From: Methylobacteriaceae bacterium
Lineage (GTDB): Bacteria > Pseudomonadota > Alphaproteobacteria > Rhizobiales > Beijerinckiaceae
Direction: 5' to 3'
Assembly: GCA_031272615.1 (NCBI GenBank)
Contig: JAISTL010000070.1
Span: 1-9,553, forward strand
Length of the DNA stretch: 9,553 nucleotides
This document shows, in pieces, positions 1 to 6,344 of the stretch. Under the pieces are notes generated by a model. The model did not search any database and was not told where the DNA came from. It worked only from the letters and a program-made list of their open reading frames with translations. Position 1 is the first letter of the stretch, and every line of letters starts with the position of its first letter. The position numbers and the translations under genes are program-made.

Positions 1-356
1 AGGTCTTCCTCGAACACTTCGTTGCGCCGTGTCCATGTGGCGAGAAACAGGTTTTCCATCACCGTCAGGTTGCCGAAGATGTGGCGGCCCTCAGGCACCA
101 GCGCCATCTTGATTTTGCCGACCATATCATGGGGTTCGACCTTGAGCAGTGATTTGCCGTCGAGCGTAATCTCACCGGCGGTCACCTTCGGCGATTCCGG
201 CGGCGGCAGACGCATCAGCGCCTTCAGTGTCGAGGATTTGCCCGCCCCGTTGGCGCCGATGAGCGTGACGATTTCTCCCTCGTCGACATGGAACGAGATG
301 CCGTGCAGCGCTTCGATTTTTCCGTATCCGGCGTAAAGGTTTTCAACTTTCAGCAT
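1..356 (-). CDS. livF: LivF, branched-chain amino acid ABC transporter ATPase (partial, N-terminal 118 residues)
   Basis: This is the N-terminal half of the second cytoplasmic ATPase of a LivKHMGF-type importer; the rest lies beyond the left edge. LivF proteins are usually about 235 residues, so roughly half is present. The translation begins MLKVENLYAGYGKIEALHGI. It has a Walker A motif GANGAGKSS at residues 34-42 and the segment VPEGRHIFGNLTV, which is characteristic of LivF around and after the Q-loop. The signature motif, Walker B and H-loop fall outside the window. The start ATG overlaps the livG stop by one base (TGATG), so translation is probably coupled to livG. LivF should pair with LivG to form the ATPase dimer under the LivH/LivM permease. 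The family call is secure; the exact substrate is not readable from the ATPase. Confidence 0.95.
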   Translation of the reverse strand, partial: MLKVENLYAGYGKIEALHGISFHVDEGEIVTLIGANGAGKSSTLKALMRLPPPESPKVTAGEITLDGKSLLKVEPHDMVGKIKMALVPEGRHIFGNLTVMENLFLATWTRRNEVFEED

Positions 357-1123
357 CACACCGCCCCGTCTCCCAGATAGGCCTCAATCACCTCCGGATT
401 GTTCTGGATTTCCCTGGGGGTCCCCTGGGCGATGGTTTTGCCGAAGTTGACCACCATCAGATACTCGCACAAAGTCATCACCACCTTCATCTGATGCTCG
501 ATCATCCAGATGGAGATTTTGAACTCGTCGAAAATCCAGCGGATAAGCTGAATCAGCCCTTCGACATCCACCGAATTCAGACCGGCCGCCGGCTCGTCCA
601 GCAACAGCACCTTCGGTTTCGTCGACAGCGCCCGCGCCAGTTCCACCCGCCGCTGCAACCCGTAGGGCAGGTTTTTCGGGCACTCCTCGGCATAATCCGA
701 AAGCTGCATGACCTCGAGGATTTCCCTGGCGGTGCGTTCGATGCTCCGCTCGGACTCCTTGTATTTCCGGGTGTGCAGAATGGCGTCGACAACGCCGTAG
801 CCCAGCCGGTGGTGCTGGGAAATGCGGATGTTATCCAGCACGCTCATATCGTTCCACAGGCGGATGTTCTGGAAGGTGCGCGCCATGCCCAGCGCCGTGA
901 TGGCATGGGGCGGATAGGGGCGCATATCCCTGCCCTCGAACGAGATGCTCCCCTCCGTCGGTTTGTAGAACCCGGAAACGAGGTTGAACACCGTGGTTTT
1001 TCCGGCGCCGTTGGGCCCGATCAATCCGATGATCTGATGCTCCTCCAGCGCCATGTTGAAATCGGTCACCGCCGTGAGGCCGCCGAACCGTTGGGTCACA
1101 TGCTTGACTTCGAGAAGAGACAT
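356..1123 (-). CDS. livG: LivG, branched-chain amino acid ABC transporter ATPase
   Basis: This 255-residue cytoplasmic ATPase belongs to the HAAT (LivG) family and is full length. Visible motifs are Walker A GPNGAGKT (36-43), the Q-loop in RTFQNIRLW (Gln85), the ABC signature in its LivG variant LPYGLQRR (about 152-159), Walker B VLLLDEP (172-178), the AAGLN D-loop region (179-183), and the H-loop in WMIEHQ (His210). All catalytic motifs are intact. The deviation from textbook LSGGQ is normal for LivG and is not a defect. The start is 10 nt after the livM stop. The livM TAG runs straight into the AGGGA ribosome-binding site of livG, which points to translational coupling. With LivF it should power import through LivH/LivM. 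Confidence 0.96.
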   Translation of the reverse strand: MSLLEVKHVTQRFGGLTAVTDFNMALEEHQIIGLIGPNGAGKTTVFNLVSGFYKPTEGSISFEGRDMRPYPPHAITALGMARTFQNIRLWNDMSVLDNIRISQHHRLGYGVVDAILHTRKYKESERSIERTAREILEVMQLSDYAEECPKNLPYGLQRRVELARALSTKPKVLLLDEPAAGLNSVDVEGLIQLIRWIFDEFKISIWMIEHQMKVVMTLCEYLMVVNFGKTIAQGTPREIQNNPEVIEAYLGDGAV

Positions 1124-1133
1124 GGCGCTTTCC

Positions 1134-2252
1134 CTATCGCAACGTGAACCAGTTCTTGAGCTTCGGAAAGACGTGGGTCAACTCGCGATTGCCCAACAGC
1201 CCCTCCGGGCGGAACTGCATCAACAAAAACAGGATCAGCGGGATAATGACCCAACGCCACACCTCGCTGATTTCATAACCGTCCGGCAGCATGCCGAGAT
1301 AGTGCATGTTGTCGTTCAAAAACCGCAAACCGGGGCGCAGCGCCTCCACCAGCACCGTGAAGGCGATGGCCGCCATGATGCAGCCGGACAAAGACCCCAT
1401 GCCGCCGAGATACACCATCACCAGCGCCTCGGTGGAACGCAGGATCCCGAAGGATGACGCGTTGACATAGCCGTAAATGTGGGCGTAGAGCACGCCGGAA
1501 ATGCCGGCCAGCCCCGAGGAGACCATAAAGGCGATGAGCTTGGTGCGCTTGGTATCCACGCTCATGATTTCGGCGGCGATCTCGTCCTGCGCCACCGCAT
1601 CGATGCCCTTGCCGTAGGTGCTGGTCACCAGACGGTAGAGCACGAACACGCAAAAACACGCGCCGAGAATCACCCAGATTTCCATCCACGGAATATGCGC
1701 CACGTCGTTCATGGCATTGACGGTGCGTTTCATGCCGGAAAAGCCGCGCGAGCCGTTGATGAAGGTGCCGAAGGACTTGGCGCCGAAAATCTGCTCGGCA
1801 ATCTGCTCGGAATTCTCGATGATGGAGATGATGATGAAATTGGCGGCAATGGTGATGATGGCCAGATAGTCATCCCGGGTCTTGAAGGACGGCAGCGCCA
1901 CCAGCAGGCCGAACACCGCCGAAACCAGAGCGGCGGCCAGCATAATCACCGGGAACAGCAGCGGCGCCAGCGACGGGCTCAGCAGCGGCTGCCCCGTATA
2001 CTTGTTGGCGGTGAACAACAGCACCGACAGCACCGAACCGACATAGGCCCCCACACAGGCAAACCCGGCATGACCGCAGGAGAACTCCCGCATGTTGCCG
2101 TTGACCAGATTCAGGCTGGTGGCGAAAATGATGTTGATGCCCATCAGCATCAAAACCGTCAGAATATAGCGGTCCAGCAGCTTGTACTGCGACGCCAGCA
2201 CCACGCCGGCACACAACAGCACGAAGACGATATTGAGGGTGTATTTCTTCAT
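1134..2252 (-). CDS. livM: LivM, branched-chain amino acid ABC transporter permease
   Basis: This 372-residue polytopic inner-membrane permease is one half of the translocation channel. About nine hydrophobic segments are visible, roughly at residues 5-22, 28-50, 62-82, 98-118, 128-144, 190-210, 240-262, 275-300 and 338-358. The cytoplasmic loop with GKGIDAVAQDEIAAEIM, followed by TKRTKLIAFMVSSGLAGISG, is the LivM coupling-loop region that contacts the ATPases. The C-terminus ends in MQFRPEGLLGNRE, typical of LivM. The frame stays open further upstream into livH, but ATG at 2252 (MKKYTLNI) is chosen because a GAGAGGGA ribosome-binding site sits about six bases before it and it falls 11 nt after the livH stop. 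The segment NLVNGNMREFSCGHAGF departs from the more usual GYAGQLSLGHAAF version of this motif while keeping GHA. Confidence 0.94.
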   Translation of the reverse strand: MKKYTLNIVFVLLCAGVVLASQYKLLDRYILTVLMLMGINIIFATSLNLVNGNMREFSCGHAGFACVGAYVGSVLSVLLFTANKYTGQPLLSPSLAPLLFPVIMLAAALVSAVFGLLVALPSFKTRDDYLAIITIAANFIIISIIENSEQIAEQIFGAKSFGTFINGSRGFSGMKRTVNAMNDVAHIPWMEIWVILGACFCVFVLYRLVTSTYGKGIDAVAQDEIAAEIMSVDTKRTKLIAFMVSSGLAGISGVLYAHIYGYVNASSFGILRSTEALVMVYLGGMGSLSGCIMAAIAFTVLVEALRPGLRFLNDNMHYLGMLPDGYEISEVWRWVIIPLILFLLMQFRPEGLLGNRELTHVFPKLKNWFTLR

Positions 2253-2263
2253 GGGCTTCCCTC

Positions 2264-3190
2264 TCAAATCTTGGTAGTCGGCGCCGTGCCGAACAGCCCG
2301 GTCGGGCGGACCCACAAAATCCCCAACAGAATGGAGAACGCGAAAAACTCCCGCAAGGTCGACCAGCCGAAGAACACCACCATGACCTCGACAAAAGCCA
2401 GCAGGAAACCGCCGACGAAGGCGCCGCGGATATCGCCGATGCCGCCCACCACGGCGGCGATGAAGGCCTTCCAGCCGATCATCACCCCCATATACGGCTC
2501 CAGCACCGGATAGGACATGGCGAACAGCACGCCCCCCAGCCCCGCCGTGCCCGAGCCCAGCGCGAAGGTGAACACAATCACCCGGTCCAGCGGGATCCCC
2601 ATCAGCGGCAGCGCGAACTTGTCCCACGACACGGCGCGCATCGCCATGCCGATACGGGTGCGGGTAACGATGAAATGCAGCAGGACAAACACGATGACGG
2701 CGGCGAAGATGACCAGCACCTTGAGATTGGTCACCGAAATCCCGAAAAAGTCCCAGTTGACCTTCTCGATGAGATCATCGGGAAACTTCTTGCGGCTGGC
2801 GCCGAGCAGCGCCAGGTTGCCGTTTTCCAGAATCAGCCCGCACATCAGCGCGGTGATGACAACATAGAGCCGGTGGGCGCCGCGCCGGCGCAACCGCCGG
2901 TAAGCCACCCGCTCCAGCCCGACGCCGACCATCGATGTCAGGATCATGGTCAGCGGAACGGTGAGGATGAGCACCATGATATGGGTGAGCCCCCAGCCGC
3001 TCTGCGCCAGAAAGAAGGTGGCGACAAAATAGGCGATGTACGCGCCCACCATGAAAATGTCGCCGTGGGCGAAATTGATGAGCCGCAGCACGCCGTAGAC
3101 AAGAGTATACCCCAGCGCGATCAGGGCGTAGAAACTGCCCCATTGCAGTGCATTCACGCAGTGTTGCAGGAATTCCTGAAACAGGTCCAT
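2264..3190 (-). CDS. livH: LivH, branched-chain amino acid ABC transporter permease
   Basis: This 308-residue inner-membrane permease is the partner of LivM. The N-terminus carries the LivH signature ALGYTLVYGVLRLINFAHGD, with NFAHGD at residues 39-44. The segment GLERVAYRRLRRRGAHRL and the C-terminal VGGIGDIRGAFVGGFLLAF are also standard for LivH. ATG at 3190 (MDLFQEF) is preferred over an in-frame ATG five codons upstream (3205). The 3190 start has a GGAG about nine bases before it, whereas the upstream ATG lacks a usefully spaced ribosome-binding site. It is the first permease gene after livK, separated by 175 nt of hairpin-rich sequence. It is followed closely by livM (11 nt). Confidence 0.94.
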   Translation of the reverse strand: MDLFQEFLQHCVNALQWGSFYALIALGYTLVYGVLRLINFAHGDIFMVGAYIAYFVATFFLAQSGWGLTHIMVLILTVPLTMILTSMVGVGLERVAYRRLRRRGAHRLYVVITALMCGLILENGNLALLGASRKKFPDDLIEKVNWDFFGISVTNLKVLVIFAAVIVFVLLHFIVTRTRIGMAMRAVSWDKFALPLMGIPLDRVIVFTFALGSGTAGLGGVLFAMSYPVLEPYMGVMIGWKAFIAAVVGGIGDIRGAFVGGFLLAFVEVMVVFFGWSTLREFFAFSILLGILWVRPTGLFGTAPTTKI

Positions 3191-3365
3191 TAATCGCCGC
3201 TCCATCCCACTTCATTTTGAGGAACGACCGCCGGCGAACCGGCGGCCGACATTATGTACGCCGACCAGCGTCACCCGTGCCGCGAAAAAAGCGGCTCCGG
3301 GCTCTTTTGCTGACGCTCGAGAGCCCGAAAGAGTGAACCCGCGTTTTAAAAAACCGCAGGCTGCA
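3191..3365 (-). promoter_or_regulatory. livK-livH intercistronic spacer with successive hairpins
   Basis: In an otherwise tightly packed operon this 175-nt gap holds three structures on the transcribed (minus) strand. First, a T6 run (3353-3348) lies about a dozen bases after the livK stop, preceded only by a weak hairpin. Second, an 8-bp stem CGGGCTCT/AGAGCCCG (3327-3320 with 3305-3298, 14-nt loop) is followed seven bases later by T6 (3291-3286). Third, a very GC-rich stem CCGCCGG/CCGGCGG (3245-3239 with 3234-3228) closes on a TTCG tetraloop and extends to 9 bp with one G-U pair. None is a textbook terminator. I infer partial termination and/or protection of the livK message from 3' decay, so that binding protein exceeds permease. 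No convincing separate livH promoter is visible. Confidence 0.55.
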
Positions 3366-4532
3366 TTACGGGCACACGGACTTGACGAACGAGAATTCAC
3401 CCGAATCGGTGATTTCAACCACGACGGCGCACTTGATGGGGTCGCCGTTTTCGTCGAACCGCATATTGCCGGTGATTCCCTTGAACTCCTTGATGTTCGC
3501 CACATTTTCACGGATCAGCTCACGCTCGGCCTCCACATCGGATTCCACTTTGCCCGACGCCTGAATCGCCTCGATGAAAATGTTGATGGCATCCCATGTC
3601 AGCGCCGCGACATCATCGGGGATATAGCCGTACTTCTTGTTGTAGGCGTCGATGAAGTCCTTGGTGGCGCCGGTGGCGCCGGCGGCCGCGTAGTGGGTGG
3701 AGAAGAACTGCCCCTTGCAGGTGTCACCGCACAGTTTCATCAGTTCCGCCGAACCCCACGCGTCGGAGCCCATGAACGGCCCCTTGTAGCCGAGGTCCCG
3801 CGCCTGCGGGATGATCAGCGCCGTGAAGCTGTAGTTTTCAGGCAGGAAGATGAAATCCGGCTTGGCGGCGATGATCTTGGTCAACTGAGCCGAAAAGTCC
3901 TGATCCTTCGGGCCGTGCGACTCAAAGGCCACCACCGAGTCGGCGCCGTGCAGCTTCGTCCAGGAATCCTTGAAGTTGTCGGCAAGGCCCTTGGAATAGT
4001 CATTGGAGATTTCAAAGAGAATGGCCGCGGTTTTGGCGGAGAACTGCTCGGTGGCGAAATTCGCCGCGACAGGCGCCTGGAACGGGTCAAGGAAGGCGGC
4101 GCGGAAGACATACGGCCGGTTCAGCGTCGCGTCGGGATTCGTCGACCACGGACTGATCATCGGCGTTTTGTTTTCATCGGCAACACCGCCCGCCGGCACC
4201 GCCTGACGGGAGGACTGCGGCCCGACGATCGCCACCACCTCGTCACGCTCGATGAGTTTCAGCGTCACGTTCACAGCGGTTTCCGGCTTGGACTCGTTGT
4301 CTTCATAAATGAACTCCAGCGGATACTTCTTGCCGCCGACCTCGATGCCCCCCTTGGCATTGACTTCCTCTTTAAGCATTTCCGCGGCGAATTTGGTGCT
4401 TTCGCCGACCTTGGGAATCTCACCGGTCAACGGAATGGGGAAGCCGATCTTGATCGGCGCTTCCTGGGCAAGGGCCGGCGCGGCCAGCAACAGAGCCAAA
4501 CCGCAGGTGGTCACTAAAGTGCGTATAGTCAT
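3366..4532 (-). CDS. livK: LivK-type periplasmic amino acid-binding protein
   Basis: This 388-residue periplasmic solute-binding protein delivers ligand to LivHM. It has a Sec signal peptide MTIRTLVTTCGLALLLAAPA with an Ala-Leu-Ala site before Gln23. A type I periplasmic-binding fold (Peripla_BP_6-like) follows: IKIGFPIPLTGE at the first strand, EVVAIVGPQSS in the ligand-cleft region, and a long C-terminal lobe. Mature cysteines come in two pairs, Cys268/Cys272 and Cys368/Cys387, which may form disulfides in the periplasm. ATG at 4532 is chosen because AGGAGA lies nine bases upstream and it gives a clean signal peptide; the frame is open further upstream without such support. Branched-chain amino acids are the default substrate, but family members also bind other amino acids, amides or urea, so specificity is inferred. 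Confidence 0.93.
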   Translation of the reverse strand: MTIRTLVTTCGLALLLAAPALAQEAPIKIGFPIPLTGEIPKVGESTKFAAEMLKEEVNAKGGIEVGGKKYPLEFIYEDNESKPETAVNVTLKLIERDEVVAIVGPQSSRQAVPAGGVADENKTPMISPWSTNPDATLNRPYVFRAAFLDPFQAPVAANFATEQFSAKTAAILFEISNDYSKGLADNFKDSWTKLHGADSVVAFESHGPKDQDFSAQLTKIIAAKPDFIFLPENYSFTALIIPQARDLGYKGPFMGSDAWGSAELMKLCGDTCKGQFFSTHYAAAGATGATKDFIDAYNKKYGYIPDDVAALTWDAINIFIEAIQASGKVESDVEAERELIRENVANIKEFKGITGNMRFDENGDPIKCAVVVEITDSGEFSFVKSVCP

Positions 4533-4577
4533 GACGGGCTTCTCCTGATCATGTGGAAGAAAGGGCGACAAACTTGA

Positions 4578-4596
4578 GGAAGGCAACCTGCCTTCC
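4578..4596 (-). promoter_or_regulatory. Perfect inverted repeat in livK leader
   Basis: GGAAGGCA and TGCCTTCC form a perfect 8+8 palindrome around a 3-base centre (ACC on the plus strand). It lies about 45 nt upstream of the livK start and about 30 nt upstream of its ribosome-binding site. It could be a dimeric repressor operator or a short stable hairpin in the 5' untranslated RNA. There is no T-run behind it, so it is not a terminator by itself. Confidence 0.45.
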
Positions 4597-4825
4597 GTGA
4601 CAACGACAATCAACTCATGACCCGGGAACGTCGCAAACGTCCGTAAACCCGGGAACCGTCCCGGCCACGCCTGTCGTCAAAGTCAAACCTTTCTTATGGA
4701 TTTACCCCCCCGGAGGCAATAATACTTAAGACTGTTCCGTTCCCCCGGCAAAATCAACCCTTTCCTTTAAAAATAACGGCTTTCCCGGCAACTTGCCGAC
4801 CTCCCGGCCGGCTGAACTCTCCCCC

Positions 4826-4841
4826 GGCACATGGGTTGCCA
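4826..4841 (-). promoter_or_regulatory. Possible sigma-54 promoter for livK
   Basis: On the minus strand TGGCAACCCATGTGCC matches the sigma-54 pattern TGGCAC-N5-TTGC in its GG and GC dinucleotides with the correct 10-base separation, and TGGCA at the -24 element is exact. The -12 element reads GTGC instead of TTGC. It would give a leader of about 280 nt before livK. Nitrogen-controlled amino acid or amide uptake would make sense, but one such match can occur by chance. An imperfect inverted repeat (4834-4854) overlaps it, so the same bases may be an operator instead. Confidence 0.22.
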
Positions 4842-4968
4842 TCGTTATGCAACCGCGTCATGCCTGGAATAATAAGTATGCAACAGCAATCGGAATGAAG
4901 TCATTACACCGTATTGAAAACATTATTGGCTCAATTACCCGTATTTGTGTTCAGACAGGGCGAACATA

Positions 4969-5058
4969 TCAAAGTATACCGAACAACGTTTTGAAGTTAT
5001 AAAAACCCACATAATTTATGAGCACGGGAAATACTGTGTCGGCAATAAAACAAGCCAT
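4969..5058 (-). CDS. Possible 29-residue hydrophobic small ORF / leader peptide
   Basis: An ATG at 5058 opens a 29-codon frame ending in TGA at 4969. The peptide starts MACFIADTVFPVLINYVGF and ends in KTLFGIL. Nine of 29 residues are Val, Leu or Ile, including a consecutive Val-Leu-Ile at 12-14, and five are Phe. GGGA lies six bases before the ATG, and a perfect TATAAT lies 13 bases before it. That places the expected transcription start within or next to the GGGA, so translation might be near-leaderless. It could be a leader peptide or a single-span membrane peptide. AT-rich non-coding DNA read on its T-rich strand also gives hydrophobic peptides, and I see no terminator just downstream, so this stays weak. 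Confidence 0.2.
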   Translation of the reverse strand: MACFIADTVFPVLINYVGFYNFKTLFGIL

Positions 5059-5071
5059 CAAAATTCCCAAT

Positions 5072-5101
5072 ATTATACCGCATGATTCACGATCACGTCG
5101 C
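5072..5101 (-). promoter_or_regulatory. Candidate sigma-70 promoter in AT-rich region upstream of livK
   Basis: A perfect -10 hexamer TATAAT lies at 5077-5072 on the minus strand. The -35 position at 18-bp spacing reads GCGACG (5101-5096), which shares only the GAC core with TTGACA. Transcription would start near 5065 and run toward livK with a leader of about 530 nt, or serve the 29-codon ORF. The weak -35 element limits confidence. Confidence 0.3.
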
Positions 5102-5157
5102 GAATACGCACATCTCCCGAAACATCCCGTGAGTAATCCTGCCGGGCAAGATGCGGC

Positions 5158-5183
5158 GGGGCAACAGCAAAACCTGTTGCCCC
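5158..5183 (-). terminator. Strong stem-loop downstream of glpX (putative terminator without U-tract)
   Basis: GGGGCAACAG and CTGTTGCCCC form a perfect 10-bp stem around a 6-base loop. It begins 35 nt after the glpX stop on the transcribed strand. There is no run of T after it on either strand, so it is not a canonical intrinsic terminator. It may mark the 3' end of the alaC-hom-glpX transcript by blocking exonucleases or by assisting Rho-dependent termination. Confidence 0.5.
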
Positions 5184-5218
5184 CACCCCGCGAAAACGCA
5201 TCCGGCGGCAAAACGCCC

Positions 5219-6247
5219 CTACAGCACGTCGCCCAGGTAGAACTTGCCGATCTCGCGGTGTTCCGCCTTGATCCGGCGCACCGTACCGTTCGCCGAACGA
5301 TAGACGACGGTGTCGGTCTCGATGACCTTGTCCTTGCGGAACAGAACGCCGTCCAGCAACGGGCCGTTGGTGACGCCGGTCGCGGCGACAATCACGTCTC
5401 CCGAGGCCAGCTCCGTCATGTCGTACCTCTTGTTCGGGTCCTTGACGCCCATGGCGTAGGCGCGCTTCAGCGCCTCCTCGCTGTCAAGAACCAGCCGCCC
5501 CTGCATCTGTCCGCCGATGCAGCGCAGGGCGCCGGCGGCCAGCACGCCTTCCGGCGCGGCCCCGGTGCCGAGATACAAATCGATGCCCGTCCTCCACGGC
5601 TGGGTTGTGTAGATGATTCCGGCCACATCGCCGTCGGGAATGAGCCGCACCCGGGCGCCGAAATCCCGAATCCGCTTCACCAGCTCCACGTGGCGCGGCC
5701 GGTCGAGCACCAGCACGCCGATATCCTCCACCGGAACGCCCTTGGCGTTGGCGACGGAGCGGATGTTGTCCTCCGGCTCCCAATCGAGATCGACAACTCC
5801 CGGCGGATATCCGGGGCCGACGGCAACCTTCTTCATGTAGACGTCCGGGGCCGCCAGCAGGGTGCCCTGTTCGGCCATGGCCATCACGCAGATGGAGCCG
5901 GGCATGTCCTGGGCGCACAGCGTCGTGCCCTCCAGCGGGTCCACCGCGATGTCCACCTTGGCGCCGCCCTTGCCCAGTTTCTCGCCGATGAACAACATGG
6001 GCGCCTTGTCGCGCTCGCCCTCGCCGATGACGATGGTGGCGTCGATCTGCAGCTTGTTCAGCTCACGGCGCATGGCCTCCACCGCGGCCTGGTCGGCTTC
6101 CTTCTCCCGGCCCTTGCCACGGAGCAGCGCCGCCGAAACCGCGGCCCTCTCCGTCACACGCACCAGTTCGAGCGTCAGAATTCGTTCAATCAGTTTGCCG
6201 GAATAGACTTCAATCTTGGCGACTGAAGGATTTTCATTGTGTGCCAT
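5219..6247 (-). CDS. glpX: GlpX, class II fructose-1,6-bisphosphatase
   Basis: This 342-residue cytoplasmic enzyme hydrolyses fructose 1,6-bisphosphate to fructose 6-phosphate in gluconeogenesis. In organisms with a Calvin cycle, class II enzymes may also act on sedoheptulose bisphosphate. Metal- and substrate-binding motifs match E. coli GlpX: KEAD with Asp52, IVIGEGERDKAPM (GEGE at 75-78), DPLEGT (103-108), and the later GAAPEGV glutamate. Length matches the family (E. coli 336). Two adjacent ATGs exist at 6250 and 6247. I prefer 6247 (MAHNENPSV) because AGGAGA then lies six bases upstream rather than three; an in-frame TTG at 6262 overlaps the ribosome-binding site and is unlikely. It follows hom by about 95 nt with no clear terminator between, so both are probably cotranscribed. 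The recJ gene that I would expect downstream in many relatives is not here. Confidence 0.94.
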   Translation of the reverse strand: MAHNENPSVAKIEVYSGKLIERILTLELVRVTERAAVSAALLRGKGREKEADQAAVEAMRRELNKLQIDATIVIGEGERDKAPMLFIGEKLGKGGAKVDIAVDPLEGTTLCAQDMPGSICVMAMAEQGTLLAAPDVYMKKVAVGPGYPPGVVDLDWEPEDNIRSVANAKGVPVEDIGVLVLDRPRHVELVKRIRDFGARVRLIPDGDVAGIIYTTQPWRTGIDLYLGTGAAPEGVLAAGALRCIGGQMQGRLVLDSEEALKRAYAMGVKDPNKRYDMTELASGDVIVAATGVTNGPLLDGVLFRKDKVIETDTVVYRSANGTVRRIKAEHREIGKFYLGDVL

Positions 6248-6258
6248 CATTTTTCTCC

Positions 6259-6285
6259 TCAAGGCATTTCCCGCAACCTTTTCAT
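6259..6285 (-). CDS. Possible 8-codon upstream ORF coupled to glpX
   Basis: In the hom-glpX gap an ATG at 6285 is preceded at 8-base spacing by GGAGGGG (6300-6294), a stronger-looking ribosome-binding site than many of the real genes here have. It encodes MKRLREMP and stops at a TGA (6261-6259) that overlaps the AGGAGA of glpX. Ribosomes ending there would be placed at the glpX start. It could be a translational-coupling or regulatory mini-ORF, or a chance arrangement in which GGAGGGG has another role. Confidence 0.3.
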   Translation of the reverse strand: MKRLREMP

Positions 6286-6344
6286 GCCCAAATCCCCTCC
6301 AGGTTTCAGAAAATGAAAAGCGTCAGAAACTTCGTCGGCGGGCG

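Larger units (their letters stand above)
4533..5218. other. Long non-coding region between glpX and livK (livK leader and promoter region)
   Basis: This 686-nt stretch holds no well-supported gene. The part nearest glpX contains a 10-bp stem-loop. Positions about 4860-5090 are much more AT-rich than the flanking genes and contain a perfect TATAAT on the minus strand and a 29-codon ORF. The part nearest livK (4533-4860) is GC-rich with several inverted repeats: 4578-4596, 4649-4664, 4786-4798 and 4834-4854. It also has a sigma-54-like site at 4841-4826. Because livK is the first gene of the transporter operon, its promoter and operators should lie here. I could not single out one convincing sigma-70 promoter close to livK. 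Confidence 0.7.

Noticed and set aside
152..159. Non-canonical ABC signature (LPYGLQRR in place of LSGGQ) in LivG, residues 152-159, as a sign of a dead ATPase
   Set aside because: LivG proteins normally have this kind of variant (for example AYGQQRR), and Walker A, Walker B and the H-loop are intact.
1479..2513. Plus-strand open frame opposite livM/livH (344 residues)
   Set aside because: It is antisense to hydrophobic permease codons, giving a typical polar His/Gln/Arg-rich shadow.
2253..2627. N-terminal extension of LivM into livH
   Set aside because: The extension is an out-of-frame reading of livH; the ATG at 2252 has a good ribosome-binding site and gives a normal LivM length.
3990..4110. 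CRISPR array, tRNA, rRNA or insertion sequence anywhere in the window (this span given only as a placeholder)
   Set aside because: No regularly spaced identical repeats, tRNA-like cloverleaf, rRNA sequence, transposase or integrase was seen on either strand.
3333..4517. Long plus-strand open frame opposite livK (394 residues)
   Set aside because: It is antisense to a clear binding protein with a signal peptide; its translation is rich in Arg, Gly and His with no domain, as expected of a shadow frame in GC-rich DNA.
4793..5002. Plus-strand 69-residue open frame in the glpX-livK gap
   Set aside because: Starts at TTG without a ribosome-binding site, crosses a composition change, and shows no protein-like pattern.
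5018..6226. Long plus-strand open frame opposite glpX (402 residues)
   Set aside because: It mirrors the conserved GlpX reading frame and has His/Gln/Arg-rich low-complexity translation with no recognisable motif.
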